Assembly (NCBI RefSeq): GCF_000829455.1
Contig: NZ_JXAK01000018.1
Coordinates: 42,166 to 106,165 of the forward strand
Reading direction: 5' to 3'
Source: Gordoniibacillus kamchatkensis
GTDB lineage: Bacteria > Bacillota > Bacilli > Paenibacillales > NBRC-103111
Length of the DNA: 64,000 nucleotides
The translations under genes and the position numbers were made by a program. Below are positions 48,337 to 56,323 of this stretch, one piece after another. Under the pieces are notes generated by a model, which had not been told where the DNA came from, searched no databases, and saw only the letters and a program-made list of their open reading frames with translations. How positions within the stretch are numbered: position 1 is the first letter of the stretch; the number at the start of each line of letters is the position of its first letter.

Positions 48337-49245
48337 TTACCACAGGCTGTTGCCGCCGACCCTTCTGGCGATGAAGTTGACCGTCACCAGAAGCACGAAG
48401 TTGACGATGTTGCTGAAGAAGCCGACGGCTGCGGAGAAGCTGTACTGCGCGCCCAACAAGCCGCTTCGGTACACATAAGTCGCGAAAACGTCGGAGCTTT
48501 CCAGATTCATGTCGTTCTGCATCAGGAACGCCTTCTCGAAGCCGACGCTTAAGACCGAGCCGGTATTCAGGATCAGCAGGATGACGATCGTCGGCACGAT
48601 GCACGGGATGTTAATGTGCCAGATGCGCTGCAGCCGGCTCGCGCCGTCGACGCGGGCCGCTTCGTGCAGCTGCGGATCGACTCCGGACAGGGCGGCCAAG
48701 TAAATGATCGAGCTCCAGCCCATCTGCTGCCAGACGCCGGAAAATACGTAGAGCGACTTGAACCAGCCCGGTTCGGTCATGAACGGGATTGAATGGCCGC
48801 CGAACGCCTTAATGATCTGATTGACGATGCCGGTATCGGGCGTCAGGAAAATGACGAGAATCCCGACCATCACGACGGTGGATAAAAAATGCGGCGCGTA
48901 TGTAACCGTCTGCACCGTCTTCTTGAAAAATTTTCCCCTCACCTCGTGAATCATTAGTGCCAGCAAGATCGGAACGGGGAAGCCGACGGCCAGCTGATAG
49001 ACGCCGATGCCGAGCGTGTTCTTGATGAGGCGCCAGAAAAAGTAGCTTTGAAAGAAGCGGTCGAAATGCTTCATCCCTACCCATGGGCTGCCGGTGATGC
49101 CCTTGGTGGCGATAAAATCTTTGAACGCGATCTGTACGCCGTACATCGGTATGTAATGAAAAATAATGAAGTAAGCGAGCACGGGAGTGATGAGCAGGTA
49201 CAGCTCCCAGTTGTTTAGCCAATGCTTGCGCGCGGTACGGATCAA
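48337..49245 (-). CDS. ABC transporter permease, LplB/YteP type
   Basis: 302-residue partner permease: LYLLITPVLAYFIIFHYIPMYGVQIAFKDF at the N-terminus, EAA loop EAARVDGASRLQRIWHINIPCI. TTG 49245 is chosen as start because AAGAGGTGA stands seven bases upstream; the frame stays open to 49341 without a ribosome-binding site. First gene of the importer operon, with a cre-like site just upstream. Confidence 0.9.
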   Translation of the reverse strand: MIRTARKHWLNNWELYLLITPVLAYFIIFHYIPMYGVQIAFKDFIATKGITGSPWVGMKHFDRFFQSYFFWRLIKNTLGIGVYQLAVGFPVPILLALMIHEVRGKFFKKTVQTVTYAPHFLSTVVMVGILVIFLTPDTGIVNQIIKAFGGHSIPFMTEPGWFKSLYVFSGVWQQMGWSSIIYLAALSGVDPQLHEAARVDGASRLQRIWHINIPCIVPTIVILLILNTGSVLSVGFEKAFLMQNDMNLESSDVFATYVYRSGLLGAQYSFSAAVGFFSNIVNFVLLVTVNFIARRVGGNSLW

Positions 49246-49277
49246 GTCGTCGTCACCTCTTGAGTCGGATTCGGTTT

Positions 49278-49291
49278 TGTAAGCGTATTCT
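49278..49291. promoter_or_regulatory. cre-like site upstream of the importer operon
   Basis: TGTAAGCGTATTCT matches TGWAARCGYTWNCW at 13 of 14 positions and lies 33 nt before the first permease start, overlapping a possible minus-strand -10 (TAGAAT). It implies CcpA repression of sugar uptake. The remaining gap to 49616 shows no gene. Confidence 0.5.
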
Positions 49292-49616
49292 AAAATGGCG
49301 GCTTTATCAGCGTCCATCTGCAATAATTTCTTGATCGGCAATTTTTACGCCGCCGCCGATTCGTTTGTTGGCGAGGGCTTGTTTTTCAACCAATTGTGGT
49401 ACGCGGTCATGTCCATAACGCTCGAACGGCTTGGTCGTTGCGAGACCGCGGTTTCTGCAACGCGAGGCTGCCTACCCGGGTCATGAGCTTGCGGACTCTA
49501 TGGGAAGACGGGTGCGAGCGGCAAGTTTTGTTAAACTGGAACGGATTGTACCTTGGCCTCCGAGGTGCCGGCGTGAATTGGCCCTGATCGACGGCGAAAC
49601 GGTCCGGAAAAGCGTT

Positions 49617-49663
49617 GAAGCTCCACAAACCGCCATTGCGGCGGTGGTGGAGGCTTCTTTTTT
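49617..49663. terminator. GC-rich hairpin between importer operon and DUF4097 gene
   Basis: GAAGC-t-CCAC...CCGCC pairs with GGCGG...GTGG-a-GGCTTC; on plus it is followed by T6, on minus by AACGCTTTT. It may end the minus-strand DUF4097 transcript; the better U-tract faces the plus strand, where no gene precedes it. Confidence 0.55.
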
Positions 49664-49691
49664 GGTCTTCTTGCAGCGGCGTCGCGCGTTA

Positions 49692-50591
49692 TTACCGGAC
49701 ATTTACGCTGACGTGGCCCGTATCGGTTTTCAGCTTCACGGAATAGGCGGCGGTGCCGCTTTTGGCGATAATATGGCGCCTGTCTTTCGACTGGTAAGAA
49801 AGGCCGCTGGAACCGGCAACGTCAATTTTGCCGACATCGGTGGCAAGATCGAGCTGCGCAGACGCATCTGCAGGCAAATCGAGCGAGACGGCGCCGGTGT
49901 TCGTCTCCATCGTGACGGGGGAGGCGAGCTCCGCCAGCGAGCCGGCTACACGGCCGGTATCGGTACTCGCGGCAACCTGGCCGGTGGCGCTCACGTTCTT
50001 GAAGCTGATCGCGCCGGTGTTCGTGTGGAGCCGCAGGTCTTTGCCTTTGAACGACTCGAGGTCAATTGCGCCTGTGGAGGCGCTGGCGTCGAGGGTGCCG
50101 GCCTGCATGTCGCCGAGCTGGATGCGTCCGGTGTCGGTATGAACGGTGATGGTGTCGAACGCTTGCGGCGGCAGCGAGATCTCGAGCTGCAGCGGCGTTT
50201 TGAAGCCGCCGGAGACGATGGCTGTAACGAGCTCGCCGAACTCGAACCCGAAGTGGAGGCGGTTGCTGTTGGCGGCTCGGACGTTCCAGGTGCCGTTCGC
50301 GCCGGTGTCGGCGGTCAGCGTCCATTCGTCTTTGCGCGATTCCGGCACTTGGCCGGTGAGGCGGGCTGTAATCTCGCTGCCGCTGCCTGGCTTGAACACG
50401 ATTGCGCCGATGTCGGTGGAAACGTTCAGCGATTTGATCCCGGCCGCCGGCACCGTCCTCGTTATATCGATCGCTCCCGGGGCAGCGCTCCCTCTCACTT
50501 CCTGCGTATTGATCACCCACATAACTCCGACCGCTCCTACTATAAAGCAGACGAGGCCGACCAGGAACACGAGTCCTTTGATGAAGCGCAT
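49692..50591 (-). CDS. DUF4097 (LiaG-like) surface-exposed protein
   Basis: 299 residues: one N-terminal membrane anchor (GLVFLVGLVCFIVGAVGVMWVI) followed by an all-beta DUF4097 domain made of repeating short strands with the motif TDTGxI/NTGAIS (for example VHTDTGRIQLGD, LHTNTGAISFKN, METNTGAVSLDL), likely a right-handed parallel helix outside the membrane. Function unknown; these genes usually follow PadR and DUF1700 genes. 3 nt downstream of the membrane gene below, so co-transcribed. Confidence 0.88.
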   Translation of the reverse strand: MRFIKGLVFLVGLVCFIVGAVGVMWVINTQEVRGSAAPGAIDITRTVPAAGIKSLNVSTDIGAIVFKPGSGSEITARLTGQVPESRKDEWTLTADTGANGTWNVRAANSNRLHFGFEFGELVTAIVSGGFKTPLQLEISLPPQAFDTITVHTDTGRIQLGDMQAGTLDASASTGAIDLESFKGKDLRLHTNTGAISFKNVSATGQVAASTDTGRVAGSLAELASPVTMETNTGAVSLDLPADASAQLDLATDVGKIDVAGSSGLSYQSKDRRHIIAKSGTAAYSVKLKTDTGHVSVNVR

Positions 50592-50594
50592 CGG

Positions 50595-50996
50595 TTAAGC
50601 CCCCTTGATTATCGACCAGTTGAACTGGATATACTTGAAAGTCAGCTTGACAAACCATTTGGTTGCGAACTGCAGCACGACGGCAAACATAAGGCCGGCT
50701 CCGAACATGGCCATGCTGCCGAAAACGGACAGAAGCAGCGCAGTATGGTGCGGAAGGCCGCCCATGCCAAAGCCGAACAGAGGCGACAGCACCAGCAGCG
50801 GCGACAGCAGAAGTACGGCGGCGGTGACCCAGCAGCCGGCCAGCGCTCCGCACAGGCCGAGGAACGGGCCCAGGATAAACGCGAGGTTGAAGAAAACGAG
50901 CGCCAGTCCGGCGATCCACGGCTTGACGCCGCAGCCTATCGGCGCGCGGTAGGGCGGCGGGGCGAAGCCGGGGCCGTGCCGCTGTTGCTCTGCGTT
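50595..50996 (-). CDS. DUF1700-like membrane protein, start unresolved, probably N-terminally truncated
   Basis: The frame reads from a stop at 50997-50999 through QRHGPGFAPPPYRAPIG, then VKPWIAGLALVFFNLAFILG, WVTAAVLLLSPLLVLSPLF and further helices to a Lys-rich end KLTFKYIQFNWSIIKGA. This is the membrane part of the DUF1700 proteins that pair with DUF4097. The usual N-terminal helical domain and a good start are missing; the first GTG is at 50792, inside the membrane region. Its 5' end overlaps the lipoprotein gene in another frame. Either an indel upstream or a genuine deletion. Confidence 0.6.
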   Translation of the reverse strand, partial: NAEQQRHGPGFAPPPYRAPIGCGVKPWIAGLALVFFNLAFILGPFLGLCGALAGCWVTAAVLLLSPLLVLSPLFGFGMGGLPHHTALLLSVFGSMAMFGAGLMFAVVLQFATKWFVKLTFKYIQFNWSIIKGA

Positions 50997-51262
50997 TTAC
51001 CGCTGTTGCTAAGCGTCATGCCGTCGCCGTTCTGCAACATACCACTATTAGCCGGCGTCGTACCACCGCTTCCCGTTCCCGGGCCGCTGTTCTTTACCAC
51101 TGCGTCGACGCCGCTTTCCTCGGGGCCGCTTTTATTCGTCATTACGTCGGAGCCGCTTGCTTCTGGGCCGCCGCCGGATTCGCAGCCGGCCATCAAGAGC
51201 AGCGCTGCCACTCCCGCGGCAGCAATTGCTTTTGCATATCGATATCTCCTAACCACCGCCAT
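50936..51262 (-). CDS. Small Gly/Ser/Asn-rich lipoprotein
   Basis: 108 residues from ATG 51262 (GGGGGATGT upstream): hydrophobic signal with lipobox LLMAGC (Cys about 26), then a low-complexity tail of NSG-like repeats (KNSGPGTGSGG, ANSGMLQNGDG, SNSGKTQSNSG). The C-terminal SPRRPTARR overlaps the DUF1700-like frame and may be a frameshift product. No homologue recognised. Confidence 0.55.
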   Translation of the reverse strand: MAVVRRYRYAKAIAAAGVAALLLMAGCESGGGPEASGSDVMTNKSGPEESGVDAVVKNSGPGTGSGGTTPANSGMLQNGDGMTLSNSGKTQSNSGTAPASPRRPTARR

Positions 51263-51365
51263 ACATCCCCCGATTCTCGTTATCCGTATCCTTACAGACG
51301 TGCGCCGCCTGAAAACGTTGCAATAACGAGCGCGGAAATCGAAAAGGTCATGCTCCTCCTCGCAA

Positions 51366-51562
51366 TAGCGGAACACCGTTCCGCTAAACCCGGTATTTCC
51401 CGATATTTCCCCAAAATAGCGGAATCAGCGTACGTTATGCCCTCGCTCAACCCATATAAAAGCTTCGAATGGGAGCGGAAACCTTAAAATAACGGAACGC
51501 CGTTCCGCTAACGGCCGCAAAACTAACTGGAAAGAGGCAAATAGCGGAACTTATTTCCGTTA
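51366..51562. repeat. Palindrome-quartet module B
   Basis: Four 21-bp palindromes at 51366-51386 (perfect, TAGCGGAAC-ACC-GTTCCGCTA), 51417-51437, 51490-51510 and 51542-51562; spacings 51, 73 and 52 bp, as in module A. The first spacer holds ATTTCCCGATATTTCCCC. The second palindrome has the variant right arm GTACGTTA. Confidence 0.9.
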
Positions 51563-51598
51563 CCATCGCGCTGTGTAAACCGTCCCCCGTCCCTACGC

Positions 51599-51645
51599 AA
51601 AAAAGCGGCCTCATCGCTGTTCGTTAGCGATGAAGCCGCCAAAAA
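51599..51645 (-). terminator. Terminator downstream of hprK
   Basis: GCGGC-c-TCATCGCT (51605-51618) pairs with AGCGATGA-a-GCCGC (51626-51639) between A-run and A5; on the minus strand the U-tract follows. It is 170 nt after the hprK stop; 51646-51819 shows nothing else. Confidence 0.8.
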
Positions 51646-51819
51646 CTTTACTGCGTATTCTGCCGATAGCCGGCGCCTGCTGCACGTGCGACACTTGCGG
51701 CATTCACGTTTTCCGCACGTGCAGCAACACCACACGTACGGGCCGCGACGCCTCGCTCCATGCACGCTCGTCTACCCCGGCTAGCACAGCTGCTGTCCGA
51801 CGTTTTTGCCCAATACGCC

Positions 51820-52779
51820 CTACTCCGGATGCAGCCTGCGCATGAAATCTTCCGCCGCGCTGTAGCCCTGCGTTTGCAAGTACCAATTGTGCGCGGCTGC
51901 CTCCACGAGCCCGGCGACATCGCGCCCCGGCTGCAGCGGAATTTGGATGTGCGGCACTCGAACACCCATGTACTCCGTATATTTTTGCTCGAGCTCCAGG
52001 TCGTTGTACAGCTCGTTCTCTTTCCATCGGATCAGCTCGATGTCCAGCACGATGCGCGTCTCGTCCTGGAACGCGCCGCGGCCGTATACGCGCACGACGT
52101 TCATCAGTCCGACGCTGCGCAGCGCGAGAAACTCGCGCGTCGTCCCGTTGTGCGTGCCGAGCAGCGTTTGCGGATTGATTTTCTTCAGCACGACGGCGTC
52201 GTCGGCGACAAGTCGATGGCCGCGCCGGATGAGCGTCAGCGCCGTTTCGCTTTTGCCGATGCCGGACTTGCCCCGCAGCAAAATGCCGATGCCCGCGACG
52301 TTCACACAGACGCCGTGAACTTGAATTTCGGGCGCAAGCATTTTGGCCAAGTAGGCGTCGGCCAGCGTCATGAACTCGGTCGTCGTACGCGGCGTGCGCA
52401 GCAGCGGAATGCCTTCCTTACGGCAATGAGCGGTCAAATATTCCAAGCCGTCCTGGTTCCAGGTGACGACGAAACAGGGCGGATGGTAATGGACGACGTT
52501 GCCGATCCGCTCATCCCGTTCCTCGTGCGTCAGCTTGTGCAAATACGTAATTTCCTTCTTCCCCAGCACCTGCACGTGCTCGATCGGAAAAAAGTCGTAA
52601 TACCCGGCGAATTCGAGACCGGGGCGATGAACCCGCGATTTGCGGATGGGCCGGTCGAGCGCTTCCATTCCGGCGACGACCTCAAGCTGGAATTTCGCTA
52701 CCAGCTCGCGAACGACTAAGCTTTTGCTTACTCCCGTTGAAGTTGTGCCGGCGTTTGCTTGTTCGGCTTCGTCTCCCAT
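51820..52779 (-). CDS. hprK: HPr kinase/phosphorylase (divergent)
   Basis: Phosphorylates HPr at Ser-46 to signal carbon status to CcpA, and reverses it. 319 residues: N-terminal domain (VRELVAKFQLEVVAG, GLEFAGYYDFFPIEHVQVLGKKE), then the kinase domain with VHGVCVNVAGIGILLRG, P-loop RGKSGIGKSETALTLI and GHRLVADDAVV with the catalytic Asp. The signature region departs from B. subtilis: SVGLMNVVRVYGRGAFQDETRI against GLGIINVMTLFGAG. It is not followed by lgt and ppaX, so it may be a second, specialised copy. Start ATG 52779 after AAGGG...GGTGG. Confidence 0.88.
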   Translation of the reverse strand: MGDEAEQANAGTTSTGVSKSLVVRELVAKFQLEVVAGMEALDRPIRKSRVHRPGLEFAGYYDFFPIEHVQVLGKKEITYLHKLTHEERDERIGNVVHYHPPCFVVTWNQDGLEYLTAHCRKEGIPLLRTPRTTTEFMTLADAYLAKMLAPEIQVHGVCVNVAGIGILLRGKSGIGKSETALTLIRRGHRLVADDAVVLKKINPQTLLGTHNGTTREFLALRSVGLMNVVRVYGRGAFQDETRIVLDIELIRWKENELYNDLELEQKYTEYMGVRVPHIQIPLQPGRDVAGLVEAAAHNWYLQTQGYSAAEDFMRRLHPE

Positions 52780-52983
52780 GACAGCCACCAACCCTTTCCC
52801 TTGCTCTGATGGCAACGCTATCATAGAGCCGGGAAAGCGTCAAGATGGTCGTGCGAAGCTATGCGCAGACCTAGCTCAGCCGGGCTCCGGCAGGGCGTAT
52901 TTTCCCCTTTATTGGTTCGATATGAAGCATATAACTGCCACTTATGGGCTACTTCATCATGATCGCTTGCGGAAACTTGTTGT

Positions 52984-52999
52984 TTGAAAAGCTTTTCAA
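52984..52999. promoter_or_regulatory. Perfect 16-bp palindrome, same core as the LacI operator at 54716
   Basis: TTGAAAAGCTTTTCAA. Its GAAAAGCTTTTC core recurs at the promoter of the LacI-family gene, so it is a likely second binding site for that regulator, about 205 nt upstream of hprK. The surrounding gap 52780-53293 has no supported gene. Confidence 0.5.
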
Positions 53000-53293
53000 G
53001 TCGCATCGCGGAGCGCCATGAAAACTAGCACTTGACGTGCAGCGGGGCAACGCGCCGGGAGAGAGGCCGCGACTTTGTCATGCCGCTGCTCCTGCAGAGG
53101 TGGCTGGAAGCCATCTACTAATACTACCGACTGCGCGCGGAATTCCGGACTCATGACGAATTTAGCAGGAACTTTGCGAGAATGTTGAGAAAGCCCCTAA
53201 TTTGGTTTTCGAACAGAGTGTCTCAGCATATGGTTTGTCTCACAATAGGAGCCGCCAACCAATCGGTAAGACGAGCTTCCCATTTTCTTCGGA

Positions 53294-53479
53294 TAGCGGA
53301 AATTTGTTCCGTTATCGCCCAATTTCCCGGGTATTTCCCAAAATTAGCGGAACAGGAGTACGTTATTTCCACATTTTCGGCGAGAATCGCTCTTGTTCTG
53401 CACCGATAACGGAACCGTGTTCCGTTAAGATGTAGATGGTCCCCCTCTTACCGGGATATAACGGAACCATGATCCGTTA
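53294..53479. repeat. Palindrome-quartet module C
   Basis: Four 21-bp palindromes at 53294-53314, 53345-53365, 53407-53427 (perfect, TAACGGAAC-CGT-GTTCCGTTA) and 53459-53479; spacings 51, 62 and 52 bp. The first spacer has ATTTCCCGGGTATTTCCC. The second palindrome ends GTACGTTA, as in module B, so B and C are closer to each other than to A. 53480-53679 holds no gene. Confidence 0.88.
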
Positions 53480-53679
53480 ATGGCAGCCGAGAAAAGTTGT
53501 GCGACGACACAAGCATATAAAAGCTCATGTTCGGCCCGCCCGTAGCAGTTGCCAAATCCTCTCACACTCTTGTTCTAGCTTTCACCCCGCCTTTATCAGA
53601 AAGCCAAATGTCTCCAGCCATAGTCAAGCATAAGCCCAGCCAACCACAAACGCCTGCGCCCCCCTCTCGGTCCACCACC

Positions 53680-54696
53680 TCAGGAACGAGCGGCCTGAGG
53701 CCCGGTCGAGCTTCTCACAATCAGCTCGTGCGGCAAATACTCGCGAAGCGTCGAATCCGGCTCGCCCTTTATAAGCGCGTTCAGCTTCTCCACCGCTCTG
53801 TAGCCCATGTTGTAGACCGGTTGCGCGATCGTGGACAGCTTCGGGATCGTGAACTGAGCCATGCGGATATTGTCGAAGCCGATGACCGACATTTGTTCCG
53901 GCACGCGAATGCCTTTCTCATGCATATAAGACAGCACGCCCATCGCGAATTCGTCGGACGTCGTGAAAATGGCGGTGATGTCCGGGTACTGCTGCAGCAG
54001 CCTCTCCGCCGCATAATACGCGTCGTCGTGCCAATGCTTGGCGAACGCCACTTGCTGCACGCAAGCCTCAAGCTCATACTCGCGCAGCGCCCGCTGGAAC
54101 CCTTCGTAGCGCGGGAGTCCGGCGATCTCATCGGTCAGCTCAAAACTAATCATGCCGATGCTCGTATGTCCGAGAGAAATGAGGTATTTGACGGCGTCGT
54201 AAGCGGCCGCCTCGTCGTTGATTTTCACCGACGGCAGCTCGTACTCGAGGGAGTGCGTCGCGACGAGCACAAGCGGGATGCGGTACGCCTCGATCTCCTC
54301 GTAAAAATCGGGATAGACGACGTCGCTCGTATACAAAATTCCGTCCACCCGCTTCTCGTTCAAGTTCTGCATATACGAAAAGAGCCGCTTCTCGTCGCGG
54401 TCCGTGTTGCAAATCATGATGCTGTAGCCGAGCGCCTTGGAGGCGTCCTCCATGCCCCGTATGACGCCTGCGTAATACGGGTTCTGGATATCCGGGATAA
54501 TGACGCCGAGCGTATTCGTTTTCTTGTAGATCAGCCCCCGCGCGAGCCCATTCGGTTTATACTGCAAGGCTTTAATGGCTTCAAGGACTTTCTCCCGCTT
54601 ATGTTTGACCACGGAATTCGGGGCGTTCATGACGCGCGAGACGGTGCTGATAGACACGCCGGCCATTACGGCTACATCGCGGATAGTCGATTTCAT
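53680..54696 (-). CDS. LacI-family transcription regulator
   Basis: 338 residues. The N-terminal LacI HTH with hinge (MKSTIRDVAVMAGVSISTVSRVMNAPNSV, in two blocks) binds DNA; the rest is a periplasmic-binding-like effector domain (LGVIIPDIQNPYYAGVIRGMED, MICNTDRDEKR, AIFTTSDEFAMGVL, VIGFDNIRMAQF). ATG 54696 follows AAGGAATTGGTG. Its promoter contains a palindromic operator and a cre-like element, so autorepression is likely. Effector and target unknown; the second operator copy near hprK is a candidate target. Confidence 0.94.
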   Translation of the reverse strand: MKSTIRDVAVMAGVSISTVSRVMNAPNSVVKHKREKVLEAIKALQYKPNGLARGLIYKKTNTLGVIIPDIQNPYYAGVIRGMEDASKALGYSIMICNTDRDEKRLFSYMQNLNEKRVDGILYTSDVVYPDFYEEIEAYRIPLVLVATHSLEYELPSVKINDEAAAYDAVKYLISLGHTSIGMISFELTDEIAGLPRYEGFQRALREYELEACVQQVAFAKHWHDDAYYAAERLLQQYPDITAIFTTSDEFAMGVLSYMHEKGIRVPEQMSVIGFDNIRMAQFTIPKLSTIAQPVYNMGYRAVEKLNALIKGEPDSTLREYLPHELIVRSSTGPQAARS

Positions 54697-54715
54697 ATTT
54701 GGCACCAATTCCTTT

Positions 54716-54763
54716 GAAAAGCTTTTCGTGCACATTATAGATGAGAACGCTTACAATCGTCAA
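54716..54763 (-). promoter_or_regulatory. Promoter, operator and cre-like site of the LacI-family gene
   Basis: On the minus strand: -35 TTGACG (plus 54758-54763), 18 nt, -10 TATAAT (plus 54734-54739). GAAAAGCTTTTC (54716-54727) sits at the transcription start. Between -35 and -10, TGTAAGCGTTCTCA (54742-54755) matches the cre consensus at 13 of 14 positions. Confidence 0.7.
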
Positions 54764-54801
54764 CTTGAAAATTGCGCACCCCTTTCGGCCGCGGATCGCA
54801 G

Positions 54802-54920
54802 GTTGCGTTTACGGTTTGCGGTTTGCGGTTTGCGGTTTGCGGTTTGCGGTTCGCGGTTTGCGGTTCGCGGCTTGCGGTTCACAGATCGCGGTCCACAGAT
54901 CGCGGATCGCGATTCGCGCT
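54802..54920. repeat. Heptanucleotide tandem repeat (GCGGTTT) with degenerate flank
   Basis: Roughly ten seven-base units GCGGTTT/GCGGTTC in a row to about 54880, then degenerate AGATCGCGG units. Being seven bases long it cycles through all frames and cannot code a stable repeat protein. It lies between the LacI-family promoter and the end of the next gene. Confidence 0.88.
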
Positions 54921-54937
54921 ACACCACGGTCAAACAA

Positions 54938-55522
54938 TCAGTCCCGCCGCAGCTCGCCGGCGAACCGTTCCGTTATGAGCGCATACGTCAGCTTGTCCTC
55001 CAGCGCCATCCGCAGCCGAGTCAGCAGCTCGCGCTTGCCGGGTGCGCGGTGGATGAAATTATCGAATGCGGCCACCGTTCGCAGCCCTTTCGCGGACAGT
55101 TCGTCGAGACGGCTTCGGTAGACGGCGGTGTCCGGCTCCCGCCCGTAAGGCAAAATCGCCAGATCGACGATGAGCTTGTCGCAGGGGACGCCGCACCGGT
55201 TCATTTCCTTCAACAGCTCGGATAGATTGTCCTCGTACCGCTGTACGGACGCCCCCGGCTTATATGGAACAAGCACAATCTCCCGGAACAAGCCCAGGTG
55301 ATCGCGGTACGCGGACAAGTGCGGTTCGCTCAGCCAAAGCGAGTTGAGCACCGGCCGGCGCAGACGGCGCGCCATCAGGAGCATTCGCTCCGGCACATAC
55401 GATTCGAGCCAGACCGCAACGTCCGCATCCATCCGCTCCAGCTCCGTGCTGTCGTCCAGGTGGACGCAGCAATCGTGCGTAATCACGACACAAGGCTGGC
55501 GCAAATAGCGAATCAGCCGCAT
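54938..55522 (-). CDS. Protein of unknown function
   Basis: 194 residues from ATG 55522, with an excellent GGAAGGAGGT ribosome-binding site. Mixed alpha/beta look: strands VVITHDCCVHL, EIVLVPYKPGA and KLIVDLAILPYG alternate with helices (ERMLLMARRLRRPVLN, NLSELLKEMNRCG), and LRTVAAFDNFIHRAPGKRELLTRLRMALEDKL closes the chain. This could be a small barrel or Rossmann-like fold. No signal peptide or membrane helix. I do not recognise a family. It stands alone, before the response-regulator gene on the same strand. Confidence 0.75.
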   Translation of the reverse strand: MRLIRYLRQPCVVITHDCCVHLDDSTELERMDADVAVWLESYVPERMLLMARRLRRPVLNSLWLSEPHLSAYRDHLGLFREIVLVPYKPGASVQRYEDNLSELLKEMNRCGVPCDKLIVDLAILPYGREPDTAVYRSRLDELSAKGLRTVAAFDNFIHRAPGKRELLTRLRMALEDKLTYALITERFAGELRRD

Positions 55523-55654
55523 AACGGTACCTCCTTCCCCAAAATTGCATCATACTGGAGGAACATGCGACTATACGGATTCCCCCACTTGCCTTGGACA
55601 CTATCGTTAGCATGGAAGCGGGGCCGAATCGCACCATGAATATAGCCGCCGTGC

Positions 55655-56323
55655 TTATTCCCGCCCAAGCCCCGCCTCGCGCGCGAGCAGGATCGCTTGC
55701 GCCCGGTCGGCGACCTGCAGCTTGTTGAGGATGTTGGACACATGATTGCGCACCGTCTTTAGCGTAAGCCCCAGCTTGCGGGCGATTTCGGCATTGCCGG
55801 AGCCGCGGGCGATCCACCCGAGCACTTCGCGCTCGCGTTCCGTCAGTTTCGGGAACAGCTGGTTTACAGCCGGCTTGCCGAGCATCGCGTCGAAGTAGTA
55901 CATCATTTTGCGCGCGATGGAGGAGGAGAAGATCGCTTCCCCGCTGCCGACCACTTGAATGGCCCTGACGATCTCCTGCTTCTGCGCTCCTTTCAGCATA
56001 TAGCCGCGGGCGCCGGCCCGCATGGCCGAGAACACCGATGTATCGTCATCGAACATCGTCAGCACAAGGATGCCGATGTGCGGGCTTTGGCCCGTAATTT
56101 CCCGCGTCGCCTCGATTCCGTTCATGCCCGGCATGCTGACATCCATCAAAACGATGTCCGGCTGCAGCTCTTCCGCGAGCCGCACCGCCTCATCCCCGTC
56201 CGACGCTTCGCTGACGATTTCAAATTCCGGGATCGACTGCAGCGTCGCCGTCAGCCCTTCCCGGAACATCGGATGATCGTCAGCCAGCAAAATCCGCAGC
56301 TTTTCCCCTTCCGTCCCGTGCAT
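55655..56323 (-). CDS. NarL-family response regulator
   Basis: 222 residues: receiver domain (ILLADDHPMFREGL, phospho-Asp in IVLMDVSMPGMNGIE, Lys in YMLKGAQ) and LuxR HTH (LTEREREVLGWIARGSGNAEIARKLGLTLKTVRNH in two parts). ATG 56323 follows GGAGGATGGAGCT. Its first 44 nt overlap the end of the kinase gene, so kinase and regulator are co-expressed as a pair. Target genes unknown. Confidence 0.93.
   Translation of the reverse strand: MHGTEGEKLRILLADDHPMFREGLTATLQSIPEFEIVSEASDGDEAVRLAEELQPDIVLMDVSMPGMNGIEATREITGQSPHIGILVLTMFDDDTSVFSAMRAGARGYMLKGAQKQEIVRAIQVVGSGEAIFSSSIARKMMYYFDAMLGKPAVNQLFPKLTEREREVLGWIARGSGNAEIARKLGLTLKTVRNHVSNILNKLQVADRAQAILLAREAGLGRE

Noticed and set aside
54575..55225. Plus-strand frame across the heptanucleotide repeat
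   Set aside because: A repeat of seven stays open in several frames by composition alone; it overlaps two supported minus-strand genes.
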